Source of the DNA: an uncultured Clostridia bacterium
GTDB lineage: Bacteria; Bacillota; Clostridia; TANB77; CAG-508
Reading direction: 5' to 3'
NCBI GenBank assembly: GCA_947593355.1
Contig: CANQDO010000003.1
Coordinates: 1-58,143 of the forward strand
Length of the DNA: 58,143 bases
This document shows positions 1 to 8,265 of the stretch, one piece after another (position 1 is the first letter of the stretch; each line of letters starts with the position of its first letter). Under the pieces are notes generated by a model. That model made no database searches. It was not told the DNA's origin and saw nothing but the letters and a program-made list of their open reading frames with translations. The position numbers were made by a program, and so were the translations under genes.

Positions 1-80
1 ATAAAAATAAAATAATTAATGGAGAAAGGTAAGTATAATATATTAAATTTTAAACTTTATTATATTATACAAGGAAAAAT

Positions 81-635
81 ATGAAAGCAACAGGTGTTGT
101 AAGAAGAATAGATGATTTAGGTAGAATTGTAATTCCAAAGGAAATTAGAAAGACACTTCGTATAAAAGAAGGCGACCCATTAGAAATTTTTACAGATAAA
201 GAAGGACAAGTAATTTTAAAGAAATATTCTCCAATAGGAGAACTTTCAGAATTTGCTACTGAATATGCTGAAACACTTGCAAAAACGACAGGACATATAG
301 CATGTATAACAGATAAAGATACAGTAATTGCGGTATCTGGTGCTTCAAAAAAGGAGTACTTAGAACAGAGTATAAGTAAAGATTTAGAAAAAATAATGGA
401 AGATAAAGAAGCATATATAAGTAAAGATAATAATGATGTTGCTATACCAGTGACTCAAAATGATAATAGAGAAAAAAGAAATAATTCCCAAGTAGTATAT
501 CCAATTATATCAGATGGTGATGTCATAGGAAGCGTAATATTATTATCAAAAGATGCAAATACAAAGATGTCAGAAGTTGAAAATAAAGTAGTTCAATCAG
601 CAGCAAGTTTTTTAGGAACACAAATGGAATTATAA
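81..635 (+). CDS. spoVT: Stage V sporulation protein T (AbrB-type regulator)
   Basis: This 184-aa protein is close to the usual SpoVT length of about 178 aa. The N-terminal 50 residues form an AbrB/MazE-type swapped-hairpin DNA-binding domain, with the hallmark RRIDDLGRIVIPKEIR followed by LRIKEGDPLEIF. The remaining 130 residues fit the GAF-like ligand-sensing domain that distinguishes SpoVT from plain AbrB. In endospore formers SpoVT modulates sigma-G-dependent genes in the forespore, and gpr, another forespore gene, lies 8 kb downstream. The ATG follows an AAGGAAA ribosome-binding site. The gene ends in an intrinsic terminator. The domain order is seen directly; the role is by family. Confidence 0.93.
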   Translation: MKATGVVRRIDDLGRIVIPKEIRKTLRIKEGDPLEIFTDKEGQVILKKYSPIGELSEFATEYAETLAKTTGHIACITDKDTVIAVSGASKKEYLEQSISKDLEKIMEDKEAYISKDNNDVAIPVTQNDNREKRNNSQVVYPIISDGDVIGSVILLSKDANTKMSEVENKVVQSAASFLGTQMEL

Positions 636-640
636 ATATA

Positions 641-673
641 AAAATTGCCTAATTTTAATAGGCAATTTTTTTT
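641..673 (+). terminator. Intrinsic terminator after spoVT
   Basis: The inverted repeat AAAATTGCCTA / TAGGCAATTTTT encloses a short AT loop and runs directly into a T8 tract, six bases after the spoVT stop codon. Confidence 0.9.
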
Positions 674-685
674 ATACAATTCTTG

Positions 686-851
686 CGCAAAATATGAATA
701 TATTATTTATTTAGTAACATTTTGTGGGGACCAACAAATTATAGCTTGTAAAAAATTTATTTTGTAAAACTTGTTTTGCATAAATAAATTTTTTTTACAA
801 GCTATTATGCAGTTGGGAGTTACTAAATAAATAATATATTAATATTTTGCG
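686..851. repeat. Long-hairpin element (about 165 bp), copy 1, solitary
   Basis: Two nested inverted repeats make a near-complete palindrome. The outer arms (about 686-717 and 819-851) share CGCAAAATATGAATAT then TATTTATTTAGTAAC. The inner arms (about 742-755 and 795-808) carry TAGCTTGTAAAAAA and its complement. Asymmetric bulges hold TGTGGGGACCAACAA on one side and CAGTTGGGAG on the other. The same element recurs at 9249-9417 and 28920-29081, there in opposite orientation and enclosed by REP units. It has no coding capacity. It fills most of the 323-bp gap between spoVT and murB. Confidence 0.85.
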
Positions 852-958
852 ACAATTATGTATACTTTGAAATAGATATTGTAAAATTGAAAAAAGAATG
901 ATAAAATATACAAGATAAAAATATATTAGAATAAATATCTTAAAGGAGGAATTTTATA

Positions 959-1867
959 TTGAATATATCAGAACAATTAAAATTAAACCTTAAAAACTCT
1001 AATATATACGAAAATGAAGACATGAAGAAACATACAACATTTAAAATAGGAGGTAAAGCAGACTATTATATAAAGGTAAGAAGTATAGAAGATTTAAGGT
1101 GGATAGTAAACTTTACAAAAGAAAATAATATACCACTTACTGTAACAGGCAATGGAAGTAATTTATTAGTAAAAGATAATGGAATAAGAGGAATAACTGT
1201 AAATATAGATTTTGACCAAATAGATGTAAATTATGAAAATGATGAGGTATTAATAAATTTAGGTGCAGGAGTAAAATTGGGAACACTTGCAAGAAAGCTA
1301 GCAGATATGGAAATACAAGGGTTTGAATTTGCAAGTGGAATACCTGGAACAATAGGTGGAGCAATTAGAATGAATGCAGGTGCGTATGGAAAAGAATTTA
1401 AAGAAATAATAGAAAGTGTTACATATATGGATTCAGATGGAAATTTGCAAACAATTAAAAATGACGAAATAGAGTTCTCATATAGGCATAGCAGATTCAT
1501 AAGTACAGATGAAATAATAGTATCTGGTGTAATAAAATTAGAAAAAGGAAATAAACAAGAGATAATAGACAAAATAAACAATTATCAAAATTTAAGAAAA
1601 GAAAAACAGCCAATAGATATGCCAAGTGCAGGAAGTACATTTAAAAGAGGTACAAACTATATAACGGCTCAACTTATAGATGAGGCAGGTTTAAAAGGGT
1701 ATGCAATAGGCGGAGCACAAGTGTCAACAAAGCATGCAGGTTTTATAGTAAACACAGGAAAAGCTACAGCAGAAGATGTTTTAAATTTGATAGAACACGT
1801 AATAAAAGTAATATATGAAAAGTATGGAAAAGTTATAGAATTAGAAATAGAAATTGTTGGAGAATAG
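959..1867 (+). CDS. murB: UDP-N-acetylenolpyruvoylglucosamine reductase
   Basis: MurB reduces UDP-GlcNAc-enolpyruvate to UDP-MurNAc with NADPH and FAD in the cytosolic phase of peptidoglycan synthesis. At 302 aa it has the family length. The FAD-binding stretch GNGSNLLV is at residues 64-71 and ASGIPGTIGGAIRMNAGAYG at 125-144. YRHSRF is at 175-180, the catalytic Ser lies in AGSTFKRG (Ser 226), and a conserved Glu lies near the C-terminus (ELEIEIVG). The start is TTG, chosen because an AAGGAGGA site lies nine bases upstream and the N-terminus matches relatives. yvcK follows after 26 bp, so the two are probably co-transcribed. Confidence 0.96.
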   Translation: MNISEQLKLNLKNSNIYENEDMKKHTTFKIGGKADYYIKVRSIEDLRWIVNFTKENNIPLTVTGNGSNLLVKDNGIRGITVNIDFDQIDVNYENDEVLINLGAGVKLGTLARKLADMEIQGFEFASGIPGTIGGAIRMNAGAYGKEFKEIIESVTYMDSDGNLQTIKNDEIEFSYRHSRFISTDEIIVSGVIKLEKGNKQEIIDKINNYQNLRKEKQPIDMPSAGSTFKRGTNYITAQLIDEAGLKGYAIGGAQVSTKHAGFIVNTGKATAEDVLNLIEHVIKVIYEKYGKVIELEIEIVGE

Positions 1868-1893
1868 AAATTGGTAAAAAATAAGGAGGAAAT

Positions 1894-3519
1894 ATGAAAG
1901 GCTTTTTAAAATGGTTTAAATCGGAAACGAAGATGAAAAGGTGGATTTTATTAATATTGCTAGGAGTAATGTTAGCATGTTATGGAATGTCATATTTGTT
2001 AGTACATAAAGAATTAAAAGATCCAGTTATAGACTTAATAAAAATAATAGCATCATTTGTTATAGGAGCAGTAATGATTGTTATAGGAATTGTGTACATA
2101 CAAAAAAGAACACTGGAGATATTGGTAGAAGAAACAGATACAAGGGAAGATTCAAAAGAGGGTAAAGTAAAATCATTAATTTTTAATAAAAAAGTATATG
2201 ATGAAGGACCTAACATAGTTGTAATAGGTGGAGGTACAGGATTAAATTCTGTATTAAAAGGTTTAAAGAACTATACTAATAATATAACAGCCATTGTTAC
2301 TGTTTCAGATTATGGGGAAACTCAAACGATATCTAGAAAAGAATTGGAATTGTTACCATTAGACGATATAAAAGGAAGTTTTGTTTCACTATCTTCAAAC
2401 GAAGCAGTAATGGAAGCAGTAATGAATTATAAATTTGAAACAGGTAAGTTAAAATCATTATCGTTTGGCGACATATATTTATTGGCAATGAAGGAAATAT
2501 GTGGAGATTTTTCTACTTCTATTGAGCAAGCAAAAAATGTTTTAAATATTACAGGAAAAGTATTACCAGTTACTTTGGAGGCTATAAATATTTGTGCAGA
2601 ATTAGATGATGGAACAGTTATAGAAAATAAAAGTAAAATAAGAGAAACTGTTGAGGAAAAAGTAAGTAAAATAAATAGAATTTTTATAAATCCATCAAAT
2701 TGTGCTCCTGCACCGGGAGTAATAGAGTCAATACAAAAAGCAGATGCGATTATAATAGGACCGGGAAGTTTATATACAAATGTAATACCAAATTTATTAG
2801 TAAAGGGTGTTGCAAAGGCAATAAAAGAGAATAAAGGATTTAAAATATATGTAAGCAACATAATGACAGAACCAGGACAAACGGAAAATTATTCGTTATC
2901 AGATCATATTAAAGCTATAGTAGAACATGCTGGAAAAGGAATAATAGATTATTGTATATACGATACAGGAGAAATAGTACCAGAATTTATTAGAAAGTAT
3001 AACAAAGACGGTCAAGATTTAGTAGAGCAAGACACAGAAAATGTAAAAGATTTGGGTGTAAAATTAATACAAAGAAACTTATCATATATTGATGGCGAGT
3101 ACATAAGGCATAATCCAGAAGCAATAGGAGTAGCAATAATAGATTTAGTTTGTGAAGATTTAAAATTTAGAGATATGCAAAATGATGCACAATATATTAT
3201 GCTAGATTCAAAAGCTAAAGAATCGAAGAAAAAATTAAAAGAAACTACAGGAAAGAAGATAAAACCAAAAGGTAAAAGAGCATTGAACTATAAAAAAGGA
3301 AGTAAATTTTCAGAAAAGTACAAGGAAAGAATAATTTCAATAAGAGAAAGTACGGAAGATAGAGAAAAATTGAAAAAGCAAAAGGAATTAGAAAGAATAA
3401 AAAGTGCAAATAGAAAATTAGCAGAAGATGGAGCAAAAACTAATAAAAAAGAAACTACAGAAAAATTCCATAAACCAAAATCAGTAAGAGTAGGAAGGCC
3501 AGCAAAACATAGTAAATAG
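1894..3519 (+). CDS. yvcK: YvcK/CofD-like factor with N-terminal membrane anchor
   Basis: The central domain belongs to the YvcK (gluconeogenesis factor, CofD-like) family, with the nucleotide-binding signature VVIGGGTGLNSVLKGL at about 109-124 and IIGPGSLYTNVIPNLLV further on. YvcK is required for growth on gluconeogenic substrates and for cell shape in Bacillus, and binds UDP-sugars. This 541-aa version is longer than the roughly 320-aa Bacillus protein. It has two predicted membrane helices (about 17-37 and 48-69) and a roughly 110-residue Lys/Arg/Glu-rich tail. The usual partners rapZ and whiA are not adjacent (whiA is at 19.8 kb). The coupling with murB suggests a cell-wall role, by inference. 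Confidence 0.9.
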   Translation: MKGFLKWFKSETKMKRWILLILLGVMLACYGMSYLLVHKELKDPVIDLIKIIASFVIGAVMIVIGIVYIQKRTLEILVEETDTREDSKEGKVKSLIFNKKVYDEGPNIVVIGGGTGLNSVLKGLKNYTNNITAIVTVSDYGETQTISRKELELLPLDDIKGSFVSLSSNEAVMEAVMNYKFETGKLKSLSFGDIYLLAMKEICGDFSTSIEQAKNVLNITGKVLPVTLEAINICAELDDGTVIENKSKIRETVEEKVSKINRIFINPSNCAPAPGVIESIQKADAIIIGPGSLYTNVIPNLLVKGVAKAIKENKGFKIYVSNIMTEPGQTENYSLSDHIKAIVEHAGKGIIDYCIYDTGEIVPEFIRKYNKDGQDLVEQDTENVKDLGVKLIQRNLSYIDGEYIRHNPEAIGVAIIDLVCEDLKFRDMQNDAQYIMLDSKAKESKKKLKETTGKKIKPKGKRALNYKKGSKFSEKYKERIISIRESTEDREKLKKQKELERIKSANRKLAEDGAKTNKKETTEKFHKPKSVRVGRPAKHSK

Positions 3520-3551
3520 TAAGAATATAATAAAAATGTAGGTGTAGAAAA

Positions 3552-5588
3552 ATGAAATATACAAATGATAATTTAAAATTAGAGAATAGTTTAAAAAAAG
3601 AATGGATAATAACTAATGGAATAGGTGGCTATGCAAGTTCAACAATAATAGGTGCTAATACTAGAAGATATCATGGTCTTTTAGTTGCATCACTTATGCC
3701 ACCAGCACAAAGGCATTTAATACTTTCTAAAGTAGACGAAAGCATAGAAATAGATGGAAAAAAATATAATTTATATACAAATGCGTGCAAAAATTACATT
3801 TCAGATGGATATAAGTATTTAGAAAGTTTTGAAAAAGAATATATACCAATTTTTACATATAAAGTAGAGGATGTAATAATAAAAAAATATATTTGCATGG
3901 TATATGGAAAAAACACAGTAACAGTGCTATATAAAGTATTTAATAAAAATCATAAAGTAAAACTAATAGTAACACCGTTATTAAATTTTAGAGATTTCCA
4001 TTCAGAAAATTATAACCATGAATATGTTATGGAACAAGAAATAAATAAGCAAAAAATAAAAGTTTGTATAGATGGAAATATACCTATATATATGAATATA
4101 TCAGAAGGAAATTATATAGAGCATGAAAATGATAGCTTTAGAAATATGTTTTATATAGAAGAAGAAAAAAGAGGTTTTAATGCAGAAGAAAATCACCTTA
4201 TACCAGGTAGGTATGAAGTTGAAATAAATCCAAATGAAGAAAAAAATATTACTTATGTAGCAAGTCTTGAAAAAAGCATACAGAAAATAGATGCACAAAA
4301 AGTAATAGATGAAGAAATAGCTAGAATAGATGAACTTACCAAAAGGTCTAAGCTAATAAGAAAAGATATGAATAAAGAAACAAAAGAAAGAGTAAGAGAT
4401 TATGTTATAGCTACAGATAATTTTGTAGCATATAGGCCAAGTTTCAAGCTACATACTATACTTGCAGGTTTTCCATGGTTTTTAGACTGGAGCAGAGATA
4501 CCTTAATTGCATTTGAAGGAATACTATTAATAACGAAAAGATATGATATAGCAAAAGAAGTATTACTTACATGTGTTAAAAAAGTAAAATGTGGGTTAGT
4601 TCCAAATGGATTTTCAGAATACGACAATAAGCCATTGTATAATAGCGTTGATAGTAGTTTATTATTATTTGAGCAGGTTCAAAAATATATAAATTATACT
4701 GCAGATGAGCAATTTATAAAAGAAAATATTTATGAAGTGTTGAAAAAAATAATAGAAGAATACAAATCAGGAATTGACATCGACAACAATAATATATATT
4801 TGGATGATGATGGGCTAATTGTTTCTGGAACAGCAAGTACTCAAAATACATGGATGGATGCTAAAATAAATAATTATGCAGTAACACCAAGAAATGGAAA
4901 AGCAGTAGAAATAAATAGTTTATGGTATAATGCATTAAAAATAATGGAAAAACTCACAACAAAATTTGAAACAAAAGCAAAAGCAGAAAAATATAGAAAA
5001 CTAGCATTAAAATGTCAAAAATCATTTGAAGAAAAATTTTACAATAAAAAAAGGAAATGTTTATATGATGTATTGGGAGATGCAAAAATAAGACCAAATC
5101 AATTATTTGCACTTTCTCTTACATACCCAGTACTAGACCCAAGTTCAGAAATAGCAAAGGAAATGTTTGACACAGTGACCAAAAAACTATTAAATAATTA
5201 TGGATTAAAAACGCTTGCAAAAGGAGAAGAAAACTATATAGAAGTATATGAAGGCGACTCATTTAGAAGAGATATGAGCTATCATCAAGGTATTACATGG
5301 CCATGGCTTTTAGGAATATATAATGATGCATTTAAGAAGATAGTTGAGGCAGAAAAAAATAAAAATGAAAAGAAAAAATTAGAAAGCGATTATAAAAAAT
5401 TTGTACAAAATGTAATGGATACATTTTTAAAAGAATCAGAAAATGGAAAAACAGTTGGAGGAATATCTGAACTATATGACTCTAAAGCACCATACGAATC
5501 AAAAGGAGCATTTACACAGGCATGGAGCGTCGGAAATTTGGGGACGGTTCTAAAATTCCGAATTTTAGGGACAGACAAAGAAAAATAA
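3552..5588 (+). CDS. Glycogen debranching enzyme (amylo-alpha-1,6-glucosidase)
   Basis: This 678-aa protein has the two-part bacterial/archaeal debranching architecture. An N-terminal beta-rich domain contains EWIITNGIGGYASSTIIGAN and RRYHGLLVA. A C-terminal (alpha/alpha)6 catalytic domain starts around residue 270, with FPWFLDWSRDTLIAFEG, DASWMDAK-like NTWMDAKINN and YHQGITWPWLLG. It hydrolyses alpha-1,6 branch points of glycogen or maltodextrin. The expected C-terminal helix after AWSVG is missing. The last ~19 residues (NLGTVLKFRILGTDKEK) are encoded by a GGGGACGG hairpin repeat, so the native C-terminus was replaced. The enzyme may still be active, because the barrel is complete up to the last helix. 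Confidence 0.92.
   Translation: MKYTNDNLKLENSLKKEWIITNGIGGYASSTIIGANTRRYHGLLVASLMPPAQRHLILSKVDESIEIDGKKYNLYTNACKNYISDGYKYLESFEKEYIPIFTYKVEDVIIKKYICMVYGKNTVTVLYKVFNKNHKVKLIVTPLLNFRDFHSENYNHEYVMEQEINKQKIKVCIDGNIPIYMNISEGNYIEHENDSFRNMFYIEEEKRGFNAEENHLIPGRYEVEINPNEEKNITYVASLEKSIQKIDAQKVIDEEIARIDELTKRSKLIRKDMNKETKERVRDYVIATDNFVAYRPSFKLHTILAGFPWFLDWSRDTLIAFEGILLITKRYDIAKEVLLTCVKKVKCGLVPNGFSEYDNKPLYNSVDSSLLLFEQVQKYINYTADEQFIKENIYEVLKKIIEEYKSGIDIDNNNIYLDDDGLIVSGTASTQNTWMDAKINNYAVTPRNGKAVEINSLWYNALKIMEKLTTKFETKAKAEKYRKLALKCQKSFEEKFYNKKRKCLYDVLGDAKIRPNQLFALSLTYPVLDPSSEIAKEMFDTVTKKLLNNYGLKTLAKGEENYIEVYEGDSFRRDMSYHQGITWPWLLGIYNDAFKKIVEAEKNKNEKKKLESDYKKFVQNVMDTFLKESENGKTVGGISELYDSKAPYESKGAFTQAWSVGNLGTVLKFRILGTDKEK
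5531..5576 (+). repeat. GGGGACGG hairpin repeat inside a coding 3' end
   Basis: The sequence reads GGAAATTTGGGGACGG, then TTCTAAAATTCC, GAATTTTAGGGAC and AG. It contains the palindrome TAAAATTC/GAATTTTA and two GGGAC motifs. It resembles the core of the 31-bp intergenic REP units but has different arms. It encodes the last residues of the debranching enzyme. Confidence 0.7.
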
Positions 5589-5668
5589 AATATAATACAT
5601 AATATGTAAATGTGCTATATAATAAACAATATATGATGTAATATAAACAAATAAGGAAGTAGGAAAAA

Positions 5669-6154
5669 ATGCGAATATTAGGAATAGATCCAGGTTTTGC
5701 AATAACAGGTTATAGCATAATAGATTATAAAGGAAATAAATTTAATCTAATAACATCTGGTGCCGTTTTAACTAAAGCAGGAGAGTCATTTCCACTAAGG
5801 TTGTTAAAATTAAATAACGATTTAGAGGAAATAATAGATACCTATAAACCAGATGCAATATCAGTAGAAGAATTGTTTTTTAACAATAATGCAAAAACAG
5901 CTATAAATGTAGCCCAAGCAAGGGGAGTTATTTTAGTTACAGGCTGTAAAAAGAATGTACCTACATACGAATATACCCCACTTCAAATAAAGCAAGCTGT
6001 TGTTGGCTATGGAAGGGCAGATAAAATTCAAGTTCAAAAAATGGTAAAAACAATTTTAAATGTAGAAAATTTACCAAAATTAGATGATACAACAGACAGC
6101 ATGGCTGCCGCAATTTGCCATGCACATTCTGCAAAATTTTCACAGAAACTCTAA
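5669..6154 (+). CDS. ruvC: Holliday junction endonuclease RuvC
   Basis: RuvC is a dimeric RNase H-fold nuclease that resolves Holliday junctions with RuvAB. The acidic active site is visible: Asp7 in MRILGIDPGFAITGYS, a Glu in SVEELFF (67-68), and Asp140/Asp143 in KLDDTTDSMAAAICHAH. The length, 161 aa, is typical. A GGAAGTAGG site precedes the ATG. No ruvA or ruvB is nearby. The TAA stop (6152-6154) is the first three bases of a REP unit, and the whole gap to the next gene, holA, is filled by a nested REP palindrome. Confidence 0.96.
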   Translation: MRILGIDPGFAITGYSIIDYKGNKFNLITSGAVLTKAGESFPLRLLKLNNDLEEIIDTYKPDAISVEELFFNNNAKTAINVAQARGVILVTGCKKNVPTYEYTPLQIKQAVVGYGRADKIQVQKMVKTILNVENLPKLDDTTDSMAAAICHAHSAKFSQKL

Positions 6155-6364
6155 ACTATTAGGGACGGGGTTAAATAGTTTAGCACGTTAGTGTAACTTA
6201 AAATTACCATTAAACTATTAGGGACGTTGTTAAATAGTTTAGTGAAAACACACTAATATATTACAAAAAAATATTATTATTCACTAAACTATTTAACAAC
6301 GTCCCTAATAGTTTAATTAAAAACAAATTTTGCTAAACTATTTAACCCCGTCCCTAATAGTTTA
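6152..6364. repeat. Composite REP palindrome A (ruvC-holA)
   Basis: Four 31-bp units are nested. The outer pair, 6152-6182 (+) and 6334-6364 (-), carries GGGACGGGG. The inner pair, 6211-6241 (+) and 6285-6315 (-), carries the GGGACGTTG variant. Each pair is an exact reverse complement over 31 bp. The left spacer starts AGCACGTTAGTGTAAC and the right spacer is AT-rich. The core (6242-6284) begins GTGAAAACACACTAATATA and is homologous, in reverse, to the core of composite E at 38.4 kb. The element begins on the ruvC stop codon and ends two bases before the holA ribosome-binding site. Confidence 0.95.
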
Positions 6365-6379
6365 GAGGGGAGAAAGTAA

Positions 6380-7351
6380 ATGGTATATTTATTATATGGA
6401 GAAGAGACATATTTGTTAGAAAATTATATAAAGAAAATAAAGAAGACATTTGATGAGTTAAAAGTAGGTATTAATTATATAAAAATAGATAGCAATAATG
6501 TTAACGAATTAATTTCAGATATTGATACTCCTGCATTTGGGTATGATAAAAAACTTATTATTGCAAGAGATACGAATTTGTTTAAAAAAGATGGAAGAAA
6601 GAAAGTACAACAAAATCAAGAATTGGTTGACAAAATTTCAAATTATATAGAGAAAAATACTGATATAGTTGAGGAATGTGTAGATTTAATTTTTGTAGAG
6701 CAAGAGGTTAACAAAAATTCATTATATAATATAATCGAAAAAATAGGTGAAGTTAAAAATTTTGAAGAATTAAAGTTGCCACAGTTAGCTACAAATATTA
6801 AAGCTATTTGTAATGGCTATAAAGTTAATATAGATGATTCTACATTAAAGTATTTTATAGAGTGTTGTGGGACTAATATGCAAGAGTTAATCAATGAAAT
6901 TAGAAAGTTAATAGAGTATGCTGGCGAAAATGGAACAATAAAGAAGCAAGATATAGATTTATTATGTATAAGGAAAATAGATAGTGTAATATTTGATTTA
7001 ACAGATAATTTAGGTAAAAAAAATACAAAAGAGGCTTTAAAAGTTTTAAATGATTTAGTGTACTCAAAAGAACCTATACAAAAAATATTAGTTACATTGT
7101 ATAATCACTTCAAAAAGTTATATATTGTAAAATTAAGTGAAAGATATAATAAAAATCTAGCTGAAAGTTTAGGTTTAAAGCCTAATCAGATGTTTTTAAC
7201 TAGTAAATATAGAATGCAAGCAAATTATTTTAAAGAAGAAGAATTAAAAAATATAGTGAAAGAATTAATAAATTTAGATAGTAATTATAAAATGGGAAAA
7301 ATTGACTTAAACGTTGGAATAGAGAGCATTCTATGTAGATATTGTTCATAA
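6380..7351 (+). CDS. holA: DNA polymerase III delta subunit
   Basis: HolA is the clamp-loader subunit that opens the beta sliding clamp. The N-terminus MVYLLYGEETYLLENYIKKI is the typical delta-subunit start (LxGxxxxL), and the 323-aa length fits. The middle region (GFDKKLIIARDT-like and FVEQEVNKNSLY) and the C-terminal helical collar domain (KEPIQKILVTLYNHFKKLY) match the family. The start is the ATG at 6380 behind GAGGGGAG. This ribosome-binding site begins two bases after the last REP unit of composite A, so transcription from ruvC would run through the palindrome. Confidence 0.93.
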   Translation: MVYLLYGEETYLLENYIKKIKKTFDELKVGINYIKIDSNNVNELISDIDTPAFGYDKKLIIARDTNLFKKDGRKKVQQNQELVDKISNYIEKNTDIVEECVDLIFVEQEVNKNSLYNIIEKIGEVKNFEELKLPQLATNIKAICNGYKVNIDDSTLKYFIECCGTNMQELINEIRKLIEYAGENGTIKKQDIDLLCIRKIDSVIFDLTDNLGKKNTKEALKVLNDLVYSKEPIQKILVTLYNHFKKLYIVKLSERYNKNLAESLGLKPNQMFLTSKYRMQANYFKEEELKNIVKELINLDSNYKMGKIDLNVGIESILCRYCS

Positions 7352-7430
7352 CATAATAAAAATACAATAAATAAATCAAATATAATAAAACAAAGATGTG
7401 ATGTAATATACAGAAAAAATAAAAAAATAC

Positions 7431-7459
7431 TTTACAAAAGGTATAAATTGTAATATAAT
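7431..7459 (+). promoter_or_regulatory. Sigma-A type promoter for the Spo0A-CTD gene
   Basis: A TTTACA -35 and a TATAAT -10 are separated by 17 bp, about 50 bases upstream of the GGAGGAA ribosome-binding site and ATG at 7510. Confidence 0.7.
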
Positions 7460-7509
7460 AGATAACGTAACTCGTAAACATAAAAACCAAATTCTAATTA
7501 GGAGGAAGA

Positions 7510-8082
7510 ATGAAAAGTTACAATCTATGGTTAGTGGAAGAGGAAGACGCCGAATTAATTCTTAAAGTTTTAAAGGCAACGTATGGAGAAGAAGCAGCAA
7601 AGAAAGTAAAACAGCTTGGCGAACTGAGAACAGAAATAGAAAGTTTTCCGTACATTACACTTCCAGTTGCAAATGAATGTAAATACCAAAATCTGGAAAC
7701 AAGTATGGAACGGATTTGTAAAGGAGAGGATTCAGAAAAAAATCTCATGAGTGAGGTAACAAAACTTTTAAAAGAGTTAGGTTGCCCTGCAAATTTATTG
7801 GGATATAAATATTTGCGAGAAGGCGTGATTATGGCAGTAAATAACACTGCAATATTAGATAGCATAACGAAATCATTTTATCCGGCTATTGCTAAAAAGT
7901 GTGGCACAACTCCAGCTAGGGTGGAAAGGGCAATACGACATGCAATTGAAGTGGCCTGCGAAAGAGGAAATCAGAAGTTGTTAGACGAGCTTTTTAGTTA
8001 TACTATATCAAATACTAAAGGAAAGCCTACAAATTCTGAGTTTGTTTCGCTGGTAGTAGATAAAATTAGGTTATCTATGTAG
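7510..8082 (+). CDS. Spo0A C-terminal-domain protein lacking a receiver domain
   Basis: Residues ~78-187 are clearly the Spo0A output domain: LLKELGCPANLLGYKYLREG, TTPARVERAIRHAIEVAC and SNTKGKPTNSEFVSLVVDKI. In Spo0A this winged-helix-like domain binds TTTGTCRAA-type 0A boxes. Full Spo0A has an N-terminal phospho-receiver. Here the first ~75 residues are short, charged and lack the Asp/Lys phosphorylation pattern, so this 190-aa protein cannot be switched by the phosphorelay in the usual way. It is monocistronic, with its own promoter and a strong terminator. Codon use looks less AT-biased than the neighbours. It may be an antagonist, a constitutive regulator or a paralogue. The domain call is solid; the role is unknown. 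Confidence 0.88.
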   Translation: MKSYNLWLVEEEDAELILKVLKATYGEEAAKKVKQLGELRTEIESFPYITLPVANECKYQNLETSMERICKGEDSEKNLMSEVTKLLKELGCPANLLGYKYLREGVIMAVNNTAILDSITKSFYPAIAKKCGTTPARVERAIRHAIEVACERGNQKLLDELFSYTISNTKGKPTNSEFVSLVVDKIRLSM

Positions 8083-8104
8083 TAACTATTAGAATGTAAT
8101 TGCC

Positions 8105-8147
8105 AAAAAGGATTTTACTTATATTAAGTAAAATCCTTTTTGTTTTT
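8105..8147 (+). terminator. Strong intrinsic terminator after the Spo0A-CTD gene
   Basis: A perfect 16-bp stem (8105-8120 with 8126-8141, AAAAAGGATTTTACTT and its complement) encloses the 5-nt loop ATATT and is followed by TGTTTTTG. Confidence 0.93.
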
Positions 8148-8265
8148 GTAATTAAAATAAAAAAATGGTAAATAATAAAAATAATAAAAAGAAGGACTAA
8201 TTTAAAAGAAAAAATTTTTTATTGCTATGTGTGTCTTTAAATAAGAAAAGAAAGGATGATATTTT

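Noticed and set aside
1..80. Possible gene end or RNA at the window start
   Set aside because: Only AT-rich sequence and the spoVT leader can be seen; no frame or structure is supportable.
6152..6364. 31-bp repeats with 18-43 bp spacers, looking at first like a short CRISPR array
   Set aside because: Units alternate in orientation, sit in pairs across the whole window, have conserved rather than unique spacers, and no cas gene is present.
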